A stretch of 64,000 bases of DNA. It comes from Aromatoleum toluclasticum ATCC 700605. Lineage in GTDB: Bacteria; Pseudomonadota; Gammaproteobacteria; Burkholderiales; Rhodocyclaceae. Made by a program: the position numbers and the translations under genes. This document shows, in pieces, positions 20,932 through 30,109 of the stretch (positions within the stretch are counted from its first letter, which is position 1; the number at the start of each line of letters is the position of its first letter). The stretch is from NCBI RefSeq assembly GCF_000378245.1, contig NZ_KB899500.1, forward strand, positions 62,001 to 126,000, written 5' to 3'. Below the pieces are notes generated by a model. That model worked only from the letters and a program-made list of their open reading frames with translations. It had not been told where the DNA came from and searched no databases.

Positions 20932-21894
20932 TCACTCCTGCAGCGAATGCCACATCTGCTGGTCGCGCTCCGCAGTCCAGATGCGCGGATCACGGAGGCC
21001 GCTCGCCTCGTCGTGCGCGCGCGTCACGTCGAAGGGCAGGCAGTGCTCGTAGATGAAGACCTGGCCGAATTTCGGATCCATGTTCTTGCGCGTGTGCGCC
21101 ATCGTCGCCTTCAGGTCGAAGCCCTGCGCGACGGCTTCCTGCGCGCTGCGGTACAGCGTCGAGACGAAATCGCGCGTGTAGGCGAGACCGGCATCGACCG
21201 CCTCGCGACCGATCAGCGCCGGGCCGCGGCCCGGGACGAGCTTGTCGAATTTCATCGCGGCGAGCTTGTCGAGCGTCTGCGGCCAGTCGGCGAGATAGGC
21301 GTCGCCGGTGTAGCAGGCAGCGTCGGCTTCGACCAGGTCGCCGGAGAAGCAGATGTTCTGCGACGGCAGATAGACGATGGTGTCGCCCTTCGTGTGGCCG
21401 CGGCCGAGCTGCTTGATCTTCACTTCGAGCTTGCCCAGCCACAGGGTCATCTCCCCTTCGAAGGTCAGCGTCGGCCAGGTCAGGCCCGGCACACTCTCGA
21501 CGGCCTGAAAGAGGCGCGGGAAGCGGCCGATCTCGGAGTCCATGTCCTGCTGGCCGCGCTCGACGATCAGGTCCCGGGTGTCGCGGCTGGCGATGATCTG
21601 CTCCAGGCCCTCGTCCTTGTAGCCCGAGGCGCCGAGCACGCGCACGGCGTGGTAATGGGTCAGCACGACGTACTTGATCGGCTTGTCGGTGATCTCGCGC
21701 ACCTTGGCGATCACACCCTGCGCGGCGACCGGCGTCGCGGTCGCGTCGATGATCATCACGCCGTCGTCGCCGATGATCACGCCGGTGTTCGGGTCGCCCT
21801 CGGCGGTGTAGGCATACGCGTTGTCGGAGAGCTTGTCCCAGCTGATCTTCTTTTCTTCGAGGTCGGCTTGCGAGGCGAATTTTTTGGCGGTCAT
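20932..21894 (-). CDS. Metallo-beta-lactamase-fold protein with incomplete metal site
   Basis: 320-aa MBL-fold protein, first gene of the monooxygenase operon. The fold is recognisable (GVIIGDDGVMIIDATATP, THYHAVRVLGA, LGRGHTKGDTIVYLP, CFSGDLVE, VPGRGPALIG), but motif 2 is HYHAVR instead of HxHxDH and the usual PGHG is PGRG. The first-site residues (two His in HYH, His in RGHTKGD, Asp in SGDL) remain, whereas the Asp-His pair and the last His of the second metal site are gone. It may be mononuclear or non-hydrolytic. Placement suggests a role in activation, detoxification or lactone hydrolysis in the same pathway; this is inference. Confidence 0.88.
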   Translation of the reverse strand: MTAKKFASQADLEEKKISWDKLSDNAYAYTAEGDPNTGVIIGDDGVMIIDATATPVAAQGVIAKVREITDKPIKYVVLTHYHAVRVLGASGYKDEGLEQIIASRDTRDLIVERGQQDMDSEIGRFPRLFQAVESVPGLTWPTLTFEGEMTLWLGKLEVKIKQLGRGHTKGDTIVYLPSQNICFSGDLVEADAACYTGDAYLADWPQTLDKLAAMKFDKLVPGRGPALIGREAVDAGLAYTRDFVSTLYRSAQEAVAQGFDLKATMAHTRKNMDPKFGQVFIYEHCLPFDVTRAHDEASGLRDPRIWTAERDQQMWHSLQE

Positions 21895-22283
21895 GATCTT
21901 GCGTCTCTATTGGTGGGGTGGACGATTCGAATCCTAGACACAAATTCGTCTTTGGTAAACTATTTCGTTATTATCGAATTATGAAACCAGACGCCGCCGG
22001 CTCGTGGCCTCACTGCCCGATCGTGAACGTACGAACGCCGATCACTGTTGCGACGTGATCGGCGGTATCGGGTAACACAAAAAAAAAGGATGGAGCGCCT
22101 CTCACCGACTGGCGGCAGGACGCTGCACTGGACGCGGTCACGACCTTCGTCGCGGCAGTCCGGGCGAAACGATGTGCTTTTCACCTCCGCAGGCGCGGAA
22201 GGAAGGCAGAGGATGTTGCGTGCGCGTTTGTGGCCTCGACCGCGGCACGATCCAGGAACGGATCGTGCCGCGCAAAGTCCGGC
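21895..22283. other. Gap upstream of the MBL gene and downstream of phasin
   Basis: 389 bp with no supportable gene. The part next to the MBL gene (21930-21980) is AT-rich and holds the palindrome ATTTCGTTATTATCGAAT (21962-21979), a likely operator for the minus-strand operon. A run of nine A is seen at 22078-22087. A strong hairpin next to the phasin stop is listed separately. Confidence 0.6.
22241..22272 (-). terminator. Hairpin downstream of phasin gene
   Basis: Arms CGCGGCACGATCC (22241-22253) and GGATCGTGCCGCG (22260-22272) form a perfect 13-bp stem with a 6-base loop, beginning 12 bp after the phasin stop on the minus strand. There is no clear T-run, so it is a terminator-like or mRNA-protecting stem. 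Confidence 0.6.
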
Positions 22284-22772
22284 TTATGCTGCCTTGTTCA
22301 GGTGACGATACTTCGCAACGGACGACGTCCAGGCGTCACCCGCTTCGCCGAACGATCCCGCCGCGGCTGCGGAAAGGTCCCGCAAGGTGCGCTCGAAAAG
22401 ACTGAACGCCCCCTTCCAGGCTTCCGGAGTCGGCAACGCCATCGTCGGGACGGCAAGCTGATTACCGAGCAGACGTGCAGCCTCGACTTGTGCGGCCGCG
22501 ACTGTCTCGTAGCTATCCTTGGCATACGCAAGCGACTTCTCCAACAGCGACTGACCTAACGCCAGTGGCAAGGCTGCCGGATCAGCGGAAGGTTTGCCGC
22601 TTGCTGCGGTTTTCGTTGCCGCAACACACTCTTCGAACGCTGCACGCGAAACCGCAAAGGTGCTGTGAGTGAGATGCTCGGTGCAATCCAGATATACGCG
22701 GGACGATGCCATGAAGGCGTCGATGGTGTTCGAGAAGGATCGCTCAATGCTGGTGTGGGGTTTGGTGGTCAT
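22284..22772 (-). CDS. Phasin-family protein
   Basis: PHB-granule-associated or phasin-like protein, 162 aa. Start MTTKPHTSIERSFSNTIDAF, preceded by AAGGAA; a longer frame to 22829 lacks a better ribosome site. It is all-helical and amphipathic, with alanine-rich segments (DSYETVAAAQVEAARLLGNQ) typical of the phasin family, which coats polyhydroxyalkanoate granules. No PHA synthase is nearby. Acetoacetyl-CoA synthetase elsewhere in the window is compatible with PHB turnover. Confidence 0.75.
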   Translation of the reverse strand: MTTKPHTSIERSFSNTIDAFMASSRVYLDCTEHLTHSTFAVSRAAFEECVAATKTAASGKPSADPAALPLALGQSLLEKSLAYAKDSYETVAAAQVEAARLLGNQLAVPTMALPTPEAWKGAFSLFERTLRDLSAAAAGSFGEAGDAWTSSVAKYRHLNKAA

Positions 22773-22966
22773 GATGATTCCTTTCGTAAATCCTCGGGCA
22801 ACAAGCAACTCTGACATCGGGCGTGTCATTGGTCCTGCTGCTCGAGGTGTGCCGCTCGTTGGCGAATGCCCGCGGCGGAATTGGGAGTAAACTGAGTATG
22901 GCCCCTCACGGCGGTGAGTCGACCATTACTTTGTAACGCTTGCGAGGGCCCGAATCCGCTCCAGTT

Positions 22967-24055
22967 TCAGATATCGGAGAGGCGGTTCCGCTTGTGCTCG
23001 TACATCAATTGATCTGCTCGCAGGAGATACTCCGACAGGCTCAGTTCGGAGACCGGATCACACTGCACGATCCCGGTGCTGAACGAGATCCGGTAGGGAC
23101 AATCCGGCCGCGGCGTGAAGTCTGCGTGGCTTTGCCGTATCCGGGCCAGGAGCACGTCCGGCTGCGGCGTATCGATCGTGAACACGGCAAACTCGTCGCC
23201 ACCGATGCGGGCAACGACGTCGGCATCGCGAAAGCACTGCTGCAGTATGTGCGCCATGTCCTCGATGAGATCATCTCCGGCATCGTGCCCATCCGCGTCG
23301 TTGATCGACTTCAAGCCGTCGATATCGATGAAGACGAGGGCGCCAGGCACCCGTTGGCGTCGGGCAAGCTTGAGACTGCGTTCGGCGTGAAGAAAGAAGC
23401 CTCGCCGGTTCAGGAGGCCGGTCATCATGTCGGTCACCGAGATCCTGCGGATCTCCTCTTCCACGGAGTCCCGCCTCAGCAACTCGACCTCGTGAAGACG
23501 GGCGGCTTCTGCAATCTCGCTCGACTTTGTCTCGATCCGGGCTTCGAGCGACTTCCGGAAGCTGACATTGCCGAGTGCGGCTCCCGTGATCTCGCCGAGC
23601 AGGCGCAAGGTCGGAACTAGCCGGGCGAGTTCCTTGCGGTACCCCTGCCGATACCACACCGACACCAGCACCCCCATGGCCCTGACCGGCGGGAACGGAT
23701 ATGCAATCAGGCTTGCGATGCCAAGCGCAGCGAGTTCGTCCTCGCGCATGCCCGAATCCGGTGCAATCCCGGGAAGCAGGATCGGCGTCCGGTCGGCCAT
23801 TGCACGTCGCGCAATCCGCAGCAAGGCGGACGCTTCCTGCGTTGGCATGGGCCGTTGGTGATGGCCGAATTCCGTGACGAACTCGCGCTCGCCGTCATGA
23901 ACGACCAAAAGGCTCCCGTCCGAATGGAGAAGATCGGGGATGGCCTGCCCCGCAAGTTCGAGGACTTCGCCCAGGTCGGATGCCTGCAGGAAATCACGCG
24001 CAAGGGCAAGGAGGCGTCGCAGCACCACGGAGCTCTCCGCCGGTCCCTGTGCCAT
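22967..24055 (-). CDS. Diguanylate cyclase with GAF-like sensor domain
   Basis: 362 aa. Residues about 10-165 form a GAF-like sensory domain (DLLHSDGSLLVVHDGE; LIAYPFPPVRAMGVLVSVWY); a helical linker about 175-200 leads to a C-terminal GGDEF domain. The domain begins VTDMMTGLLNRRGFFLH and carries the intact catalytic RIGGDEFAVF motif near residue 285. The inhibitory I-site RxxD is present as RDAD, with the normal five-residue spacing before GGDEF, so product inhibition by c-di-GMP is expected. No signal peptide or membrane segment is seen, so it is cytoplasmic. GAGGGAG precedes the ATG by 8 bases. Confidence 0.9.
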   Translation of the reverse strand: MAQGPAESSVVLRRLLALARDFLQASDLGEVLELAGQAIPDLLHSDGSLLVVHDGEREFVTEFGHHQRPMPTQEASALLRIARRAMADRTPILLPGIAPDSGMREDELAALGIASLIAYPFPPVRAMGVLVSVWYRQGYRKELARLVPTLRLLGEITGAALGNVSFRKSLEARIETKSSEIAEAARLHEVELLRRDSVEEEIRRISVTDMMTGLLNRRGFFLHAERSLKLARRQRVPGALVFIDIDGLKSINDADGHDAGDDLIEDMAHILQQCFRDADVVARIGGDEFAVFTIDTPQPDVLLARIRQSHADFTPRPDCPYRISFSTGIVQCDPVSELSLSEYLLRADQLMYEHKRNRLSDI

Positions 24056-24135
24056 CGCAGTTCTCCCTCAATGATTGCCCCTCGACGTCGAGCGACAAAG
24101 GCCGGTCCGGACTACCCGCCTGCGGCTGCAATGGT

Positions 24136-24867
24136 TCAGGACTTGATCAACGTTAGCAGAATATCCGCGTACCAGGCGCAATTCAGGCCGAGCGCCTCGT
24201 CCTGCGCGAGATCGCGCGTCCCGACGTCGAGTCGCGCTGAATGCACACCGAGCAACATCCACGGCAGATCGCCGTAGCTGGGTGGAGGATGCGCCACTCG
24301 CATCACCACCGGCGCGCCGCTGGTGCCGCGGTGGGTGCGCGCATCGGTCAGGAAATAGCCCTCGCCATTGAAGCGCAGTCCGAACGAGGATGCGACGACG
24401 GCCTGGCGCACCACCGGCATGTGGTGCAGGGTGTCGTGAAAACCGAGCGGAAAGCCCACAACCAGCAGCGAAGTGCCGATTTCGACGTGGTCGAGCTGCC
24501 CCGGCAGATGCGCAGGCGTGAAGGCACGGTAAACCAGCTTCGCGGGGAGTGCCCCGCGATCGACTTCGAGAACCGCCACGTCGATATTGCCCGCTGCGTC
24601 GAATCCCTGGCGCCACAGGCTCCGGCCATTGCGGTACAGCGGCATCGAGAAGCCCGTTGATTCCGCGAGGTTGTCCGGATTGTTGTGCAGCTCGAGTTCG
24701 ATGCGGTCCGGGAAGTGCCGGGTCGGCTTGTCGAACAGCACGTGGCGGCCGGTGACCACGAACAAGCGCTGATCCATCACGAAGAAGAACCCGCTCGCAT
24801 TCGTCAGTGGCCGCTGCCGATCGAAGGTGACGATAGGCACGGTCGTCAGGAGCAGGGATTCGATCAT
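24136..24867 (-). CDS. Trypsin-like serine peptidase domain protein
   Basis: 243 aa from the ATG at 24867; this start lacks a clear ribosome site and a TTG-started form up to 25041 is possible. The trypsin-like order His-Asp-Ser is visible: VVTGRHVLF (His about residue 42), GNIDVAVLEVD (Asp) and HRGTSGAPVVM (Ser in GTSGAP instead of the common GNSGGP). No signal peptide is seen, so the protein may be cytoplasmic, unlike DegP-type proteases, and there is no PDZ domain. It has no functional link to its neighbours. An inactive or regulatory homologue cannot be excluded. Confidence 0.7.
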   Translation of the reverse strand: MIESLLLTTVPIVTFDRQRPLTNASGFFFVMDQRLFVVTGRHVLFDKPTRHFPDRIELELHNNPDNLAESTGFSMPLYRNGRSLWRQGFDAAGNIDVAVLEVDRGALPAKLVYRAFTPAHLPGQLDHVEIGTSLLVVGFPLGFHDTLHHMPVVRQAVVASSFGLRFNGEGYFLTDARTHRGTSGAPVVMRVAHPPPSYGDLPWMLLGVHSARLDVGTRDLAQDEALGLNCAWYADILLTLIKS

Positions 24868-25048
24868 TTGCAGGGCACCGTTATGGATCCCGGCTGGCTG
24901 CCGCTGGACCCGTGCGGCGACCTCGATCGCGAAACGACCGGCGGGCGGATTTCGATCTACCACAGCATACGCCACAATGGCCGACGGGCCCGAGCGCGCA
25001 GTCTCGATCGAGTGTGCGTCCCGGGCCCGCCCGTGCAGCAAACGCGGA

Positions 25049-26188
25049 TCAGGCCGCGATCGCCTCCAGCGTCGGATAGTCGATGTAGCCTTCCGGGCCG
25101 GGCGCGTAGAAGGTCTTCGGGTTCGGCGTGTTGAGCGGCGTGTCGTGCTTCAGGCGCTGCACCAGGTCCGGGTTGGCGATGAAGAGGCGCCCGAAGGATA
25201 CCGCGTCCGCCTTGCCCGACTCGACCGCGGCGATGGCCGCCGCACCGTCGTAGCCGTTGTTCGCGATGTAGGTGCCCTGGAAGGCTTTGCGCGCCCGGGC
25301 GTAGTCGAAGCCCGGCACGTCGCGCGGACCGCCCGTCGCGCCTTCGATGAAGTGGATGAAGGCGATGCCGCGCTTGTTCAGCTCCTCGACGAGGTAACCG
25401 AACACCGCCTGCGGGTCGCTGTCCGCCACGTCGTTGAACGGGCTGACCGGCGAGAGGCGGATGCCCACGCGCCCGGCGCCGACCTCGGCGATCACCGCAT
25501 CGACGATCTCCAGTGCGAAGCGCGCACGGTTCTCGACCGAGCCGCCATACTCGTCGGTGCGTTGGTTGGCCCCGTCGCGCAGGAACTGGTCGACCAGATA
25601 GCCGTTCGCGCCGTGGATCTCGACGCCGTCGAATCCCGCACGCAGCGCGTTCGCCGCACCGCGACGGAATTCATCCACCACGCTGGCGATGTCCTCGACG
25701 CTCAGCTCGCGCGGCTGCGGCACATCGACCTTGCCGCTGCGCGTGTAGGCGATCATCTTCGGCTGGATGGCCGACGGCGCAACCGGATGCGCACCCCCCG
25801 TCAGATCGGGATGGGTGATCCGGCCGACGTGCCACAGCTGCGCGACGATCCTCGAGCCCGCTTCATGCACGGCGCGGGTGATCGTCTTCCAGCCTTCGAC
25901 CTGCGCATCCGAGTAGATGCCGGGCGTCGCCATGTAGCCCTTGCCCAGCGGGGACACCTGCGTGCCTTCGCTGATGATCAGGCCCGCGTTGCTGCGCTGG
26001 CGGTAGTACTCGACGTTCATCGCGCTGCCGGGAATGTCGCCGGCCGCTTCGTCGGCGCGGCTGCGCGTCAGCGGGGCCATGACGACGCGGTTGGCGACTT
26101 CGATGTCGCCGATGCGTGCCGGCTGGAAGAGCTTGCGGGTGTCGGATTCGCCGCCGTTGCGGGCGGCCTGCGGGTGCGGAGCGTTCAT
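25049..26188 (-). CDS. Old Yellow Enzyme family NADH:flavin oxidoreductase (NemA-like)
   Basis: FMN-dependent ene-reductase, 379 aa, reducing activated C=C bonds or nitro compounds. Start MNAPHPQAARNGG with AAGGA 8 bases upstream. Family features are present: LFQPARIGDIEVANRVVMAPLTRSRA at the FMN site, AQLWHVGRITHP, the substrate pair HGANGYLVDQFL, and NQRTDEYGGSVENRARF. The C-terminal FMN phosphate site is AVSFGRLFIANPDL. It is transcribed divergently from a LysR gene 144 bp away, with a palindrome between them, so it is probably electrophile-inducible. Confidence 0.92.
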   Translation of the reverse strand: MNAPHPQAARNGGESDTRKLFQPARIGDIEVANRVVMAPLTRSRADEAAGDIPGSAMNVEYYRQRSNAGLIISEGTQVSPLGKGYMATPGIYSDAQVEGWKTITRAVHEAGSRIVAQLWHVGRITHPDLTGGAHPVAPSAIQPKMIAYTRSGKVDVPQPRELSVEDIASVVDEFRRGAANALRAGFDGVEIHGANGYLVDQFLRDGANQRTDEYGGSVENRARFALEIVDAVIAEVGAGRVGIRLSPVSPFNDVADSDPQAVFGYLVEELNKRGIAFIHFIEGATGGPRDVPGFDYARARKAFQGTYIANNGYDGAAAIAAVESGKADAVSFGRLFIANPDLVQRLKHDTPLNTPNPKTFYAPGPEGYIDYPTLEAIAA

Positions 26189-26301
26189 GGTGGGATGTCC
26201 TTCGTTGACTGCAATCGAAAACCGGATCAGTCGCCTGATCGACTTGCTGCGATTATGTCCATGCCTGATCCGTGGGAGTAGCTCACTGCGGTGATAGCAT
26301 C

Positions 26302-26318
26302 TATTCCTTGCAGGAATA
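26302..26318. promoter_or_regulatory. Palindromic operator between OYE and LysR genes
   Basis: TATTCCTTGCAGGAATA has perfect 7-bp arms around a 3-bp centre. It lies 14 bp upstream of the LysR start and 114 bp upstream of the oxidoreductase start, as expected for an autoregulatory LysR site. Confidence 0.6.
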
Positions 26319-26331
26319 TACCGGAGCCGCA

Positions 26332-27255
26332 ATGGACCGCATGCGCCTGATGGAAACCTTCGTCCGTGTCGTCGAAACCGGGAATTTCTCGGCCGTCGCG
26401 CGCGAGGCACGCAGCACGCAGTCGGCGATCAGCAAGCAGGTGCAGGCGCTCGAAAAGCTCGTCGGCGCACCGCTCCTCGTGCGCTCCTCGCGCAGCCACT
26501 CACTCACCGAGGCGGGCCAGCTGTACTACGAGCGCTGCCGGCAGGTGCTCGACACGCTGGAGGAGGCGCACATCGAAGTGCACCGCACCGAACATGAAAT
26601 CGGTGGCGTGCTGCGCGTGGCCGCCCCTGCCGCGTTCGGAAGGCTGCACATCGTGCCGCGCCTGCCCGCCTTCTACACGCGCTACCCCAGGATCAAGATC
26701 AACCTGCAGCTCGACGACGGCTTCACGGATCTGGTCGCCGCCGGCATCGACGTCGCCTTCCGCGTCGGCGAACTCAAGGACAGCCGCCTCGTCGCCCGCC
26801 GCATCGGCACCGCACACCGCGCCACCCTCGCCTCGCCCGCCTACCTCGAAGCGCACGGCGAACCGCAGCATCCCGACGAGCTGCGAAAGCACAACTGCCT
26901 GATCTACACCGGCCTCGCGACACTCGACGAATGGAGCTACCGCGACGCCGACGATCGGCCGCACACCGTGCGCGTCGACGGCAACTTCCAGTCGAACAGC
27001 TCGGAGGCCATCCGCCAGGCGACGTGCGAAGGGCTCGGTATCAGCTACTCCCCCGTGTGGACCTTCGGCGACGACCTGCGCGCCGGCCGCGTCAAACCCA
27101 TCCTCACCCGCTACCGCCCGCCTTCCCTGCCGCTCAACGTCGTGTTCCAGCCCGCGCGACGCCCCTCGCTGAAGGTGAACAGCTTCGTTAACTACTTCTC
27201 CGAAGCGTTCAGCCGCGACCCGGACATCGCGCAGATGCTCGCCGCAACGCCGTGA
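26332..27255 (+). CDS. LysR-family transcriptional regulator
   Basis: 307 aa, CrgA-like subgroup. Start MDRMRLMETFVRVVETGNFSAVAREARSTQSAISKQVQALEKLVGAPL shows the N-terminal winged HTH; the LysR substrate-binding domain extends from about residue 90 to 295. It is divergent from the Old Yellow Enzyme gene and likely its regulator. It ends 13 bp before the convergent acyl-CoA ligase gene. The inducer is unknown. Confidence 0.92.
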   Translation: MDRMRLMETFVRVVETGNFSAVAREARSTQSAISKQVQALEKLVGAPLLVRSSRSHSLTEAGQLYYERCRQVLDTLEEAHIEVHRTEHEIGGVLRVAAPAAFGRLHIVPRLPAFYTRYPRIKINLQLDDGFTDLVAAGIDVAFRVGELKDSRLVARRIGTAHRATLASPAYLEAHGEPQHPDELRKHNCLIYTGLATLDEWSYRDADDRPHTVRVDGNFQSNSSEAIRQATCEGLGISYSPVWTFGDDLRAGRVKPILTRYRPPSLPLNVVFQPARRPSLKVNSFVNYFSEAFSRDPDIAQMLAATP

Positions 27256-27267
27256 GACGCCACTCCC

Positions 27268-28833
27268 TCACGTCCGCAACCGCTCCCGCAGCTCGCGCTT
27301 CAGCAGCTTCCCCGACGCGTTGCGCGGCATGTCCTCGACGAAATACACCCGCTTGGGCACCTTGAACGCTGCCAGATTTTCGCGCACGTGGGCGATCAGC
27401 TCGTCTGCGCTCGCCGTGGCACCCTGTTTGAGCGCAACGACCGCCGCGACGGCCTCGATCCAGCGTTCGTCGGGCAGGCCGATCACCGCGACCTCGGCCA
27501 CCGCCGGGTGCGTGTACAGGCACTCCTCGACCTCGCGGCTCGCCACCACCACCCCGCCGGTCTTGATGATGTCCTTGATGCGGTCGGTGATGTAGAGATA
27601 GCCGCCTTCGTCCAGGTAGCCGACGTCGCCGGTACGGAACCAGCCGTCGGCGAAGCTGCCTGCCGTCTCTTCCGCCTTGCCCCAATAGCCGCTCATCAGC
27701 TGCGGCGACCGATGCACGATCTCGCCCATCTCGCCGGGCGCAAGGTCCTGCATGTTCACGTCGACGATGCGCGTCTCGACATTGAAGATCGGCCGCCCCG
27801 CCGAGGCCGGGCGCTCGGCGTGCTCCTCGGGGCGCAGCACCGTCGCGAGCGGCGCGATCTCGCTCTGGCCGTAGCAGTTGTAGAGCTTCAGCGCCGGCAG
27901 GCGCGACGCGAGTTCCTGCAGCACCGGCACCGGCATGATCGACGCGCCGTAATAGCCCTTCTGCAGCGACGCGAGGCGCGCGGCGTCGAAGCCGGGATGG
28001 CGCAGGAAGGCGATCCACACCGTCGGCGGCGCGAAGAAGGATGTCACGCGCTCGCGCTCGATCAGCTCGAAGCAGCGATCCGGCTGCGGCGCCTGCACCA
28101 GCAGCGTCGTGGCGCCGACGAGCAGCTGCGGCATGAGGAAGACGTGCATCTGCGCCGAGTGGTAGAGCGGCAGCGCGGCGAGCGACACGTCGTCGCCGCG
28201 GATGTCCGTCGCGAGCAGCGTGCTCGTGTATTCGGCCAGCAGCGCGCGATGGCTCATCATCGCCCCCTTGGGCGCAGCGGTCGTGCCGGACGTGTACAGC
28301 AGCTGGGCGATGTCCTCGTCCGTCGCGTCGATGTCCGGCGCCGCATCATCCGCCTCCGCCCGCGCCCACCCCAGCACATCCCGCGCGCTGCCGCCGTGCA
28401 GCGTCCCGCGCCATTCGCAGCCCAGCGTCGGCCCGAGCGCCTCGACGTGCACCGCCATGTCGGCATCGCAGAACAGCGCGCGCGCACCGGACTGGTCGAC
28501 GATGTAGCGCAGCTCCGCGTCGAGCAGCGCGTAGTTGATCGGCACGTGGATCAGGCCCGCCCGCACGCAGCCCAGCCACAGCAGCACGTAGGCGTCGGAA
28601 TTGCGCCCGTAGGCCGCGACGCGGTCGCCGGCGACGAGGCCCAGCGCCAGCAGCCGGTTGGCGACGCGATTGGCCGCGCGGTCGAGCTCGGCGTAACGCC
28701 AGCTGCGCGCCTCGAAGCGCAGCGCCTCGCGCTGCGGGTTGCGGCGCACCGATCGCGCGAACGCATCGCCGATCAGGTTGCGCGCGGCCCGGCGCGCGTT
28801 CGGGTTCAGGTCGGCGGTTTTCACGGCACTCAT
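27268..28833 (-). CDS. Acyl-CoA synthetase (AMP-forming)
   Basis: 521-aa adenylate-forming ligase that activates a carboxylic acid to its CoA thioester. Motifs are LLYTSGTTAAPKGAMMSH (P-loop, about 180), YGQSEIAP (A5), DGWFRTGDVGYLDEGGYLYITDRIKDIIKTGG (A7-A8) and the C-terminal catalytic lysine in PRNASGKLLKRELRE. It resembles fatty-acyl/steroid-chain type ligases (FadD3-like) rather than acetyl-CoA synthetase. Last gene of a three-gene minus-strand operon with thiolase and acyl-CoA dehydrogenase; substrate unknown, probably a short or medium acid. Confidence 0.9.
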   Translation of the reverse strand: MSAVKTADLNPNARRAARNLIGDAFARSVRRNPQREALRFEARSWRYAELDRAANRVANRLLALGLVAGDRVAAYGRNSDAYVLLWLGCVRAGLIHVPINYALLDAELRYIVDQSGARALFCDADMAVHVEALGPTLGCEWRGTLHGGSARDVLGWARAEADDAAPDIDATDEDIAQLLYTSGTTAAPKGAMMSHRALLAEYTSTLLATDIRGDDVSLAALPLYHSAQMHVFLMPQLLVGATTLLVQAPQPDRCFELIERERVTSFFAPPTVWIAFLRHPGFDAARLASLQKGYYGASIMPVPVLQELASRLPALKLYNCYGQSEIAPLATVLRPEEHAERPASAGRPIFNVETRIVDVNMQDLAPGEMGEIVHRSPQLMSGYWGKAEETAGSFADGWFRTGDVGYLDEGGYLYITDRIKDIIKTGGVVVASREVEECLYTHPAVAEVAVIGLPDERWIEAVAAVVALKQGATASADELIAHVRENLAAFKVPKRVYFVEDMPRNASGKLLKRELRERLRT

Positions 28834-28902
28834 CTCTTGTCTCCTCCGTTGTACCGGGGCCTCGGCTGCGCCCCTGTTCGTCTACTTGCTTGCTTCGTCG
28901 CG

Positions 28903-30093
28903 TCAGATTCGTTCGATCACCGTCGCCGTCGCCATGCCGTGGCCGATACACATCACCTGCAGGCCGAACTGGCCGCCGCGGTGCTCCAGGCCGGCAAGCA
29001 TCTTCGCCATCAGGCCCGCGCCGCTGCCGCCCAGCGGGTGGCCGTGGGCGATCGCGCCGCCCCACGGGTTGAGCTTGTCGAGGTCCGGCGCGAACTCGCG
29101 TGCGAAGCATAGCGCGACGCTGGCGAAGGCCTCGTTCACCTCGATCCAGTCGAGGTCGCGGATCGACAGCCCCGCGACCTCCAGCGCGCGGCGCGCGGCG
29201 GGGATCACGCCGGTGAGCTGCATCACGGGGTCGGAACCGATCGCGACGCGCGCACGGAATCGCGCCCGCGGCTGGATCCCGAGCGCCTCGGCCGCCCCGC
29301 GACGCCCCACCAGCACCGCCGCCGCGCCGTCCGACATCTGGCTCGCGTTGGCCGCGGTGACGCCACCTTCGCCCGGCTGGCGAAACACCGGCGCCATGCC
29401 GCGCATCCGCTCCACGTCGATCGATGCGCGGATGCCCTCATCGTGCGCCAGCGTGATCGCTGCCCCTTCCTTGTCCACGCCCCGCACCGGCAGGATCTCC
29501 GCGTGCACGCCGGCGGCCCGCGCAGCCTCGGCGCGGCGATGGCTCTCGATCGCGAATTCGTCCATGTCCGAACGCGACAGTTTCCACTGCTCGGCGACAC
29601 GCTCGGCGCTTTCCACCTGATGCGGGATCGCGTAACGGCGCAGGATGTCCGGATGCAGGCCGTCGAAGCCGCGGAAATCGCCCTTGCCCAGCGTCAGGTC
29701 GAGGAACATCGGCACGCGGCTCATGCTCTCGACGCCGCAGCCGATCGCGAAATCCAGGTCGCCCGCCGCTACCGCCTGCGACGCGGCGTGCACCGCGAAC
29801 TGGCTGGAGCCGCACATGCGGTTCATCGACACGCCCGGCACCTCGGCCGGCAGGCCCGCCAGCAGCGCCGCCTGCCGACCGATGTTGGCACCCTGCTCGC
29901 CCGCCTGGCTCACGCAGCCCGCGAGCACGTCGCCGACGCGGTCGGCGGGCAGGCCGGTGCGCTGCAGCAAGCAGCCGATCGCCGTCGCCAGCAGTTCGTC
30001 GGGGCGCGTTTCGCGCAGCGCGCCGCCGCGGCGGCCGAAGGGGGTGCGGACGGCGCCCAGGATCAGCGCTTCGTTGGGGTTGGTTTGGGTCAT
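28903..30093 (-). CDS. Thiolase (acetyl-CoA C-acyltransferase)
   Basis: 396-aa thiolase that cleaves a 3-oxoacyl-CoA with CoA, or the reverse. The nucleophile Cys is in [14 protein letters not shown] (about residue 92), with [25 protein letters not shown] and the C-terminal CIGHGMA containing the second Cys and GHP/CxG motifs. It lies between the acyl-CoA dehydrogenase (16 bp upstream) and the ligase (69 bp downstream). Hydratase and hydroxyacyl-CoA dehydrogenase genes are missing, so the pathway needs other loci. Confidence 0.93.
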   Translation of the reverse strand: MTQTNPNEALILGAVRTPFGRRGGALRETRPDELLATAIGCLLQRTGLPADRVGDVLAGCVSQAGEQGANIGRQAALLAGLPAEVPGVSMNRMCGSSQFAVHAASQAVAAGDLDFAIGCGVESMSRVPMFLDLTLGKGDFRGFDGLHPDILRRYAIPHQVESAERVAEQWKLSRSDMDEFAIESHRRAEAARAAGVHAEILPVRGVDKEGAAITLAHDEGIRASIDVERMRGMAPVFRQPGEGGVTAANASQMSDGAAAVLVGRRGAAEALGIQPRARFRARVAIGSDPVMQLTGVIPAARRALEVAGLSIRDLDWIEVNEAFASVALCFAREFAPDLDKLNPWGGAIAHGHPLGGSGAGLMAKMLAGLEHRGGQFGLQVMCIGHGMATATVIERI

Positions 30094-30109
30094 TCAATAC
30101 TCCTTCAGT

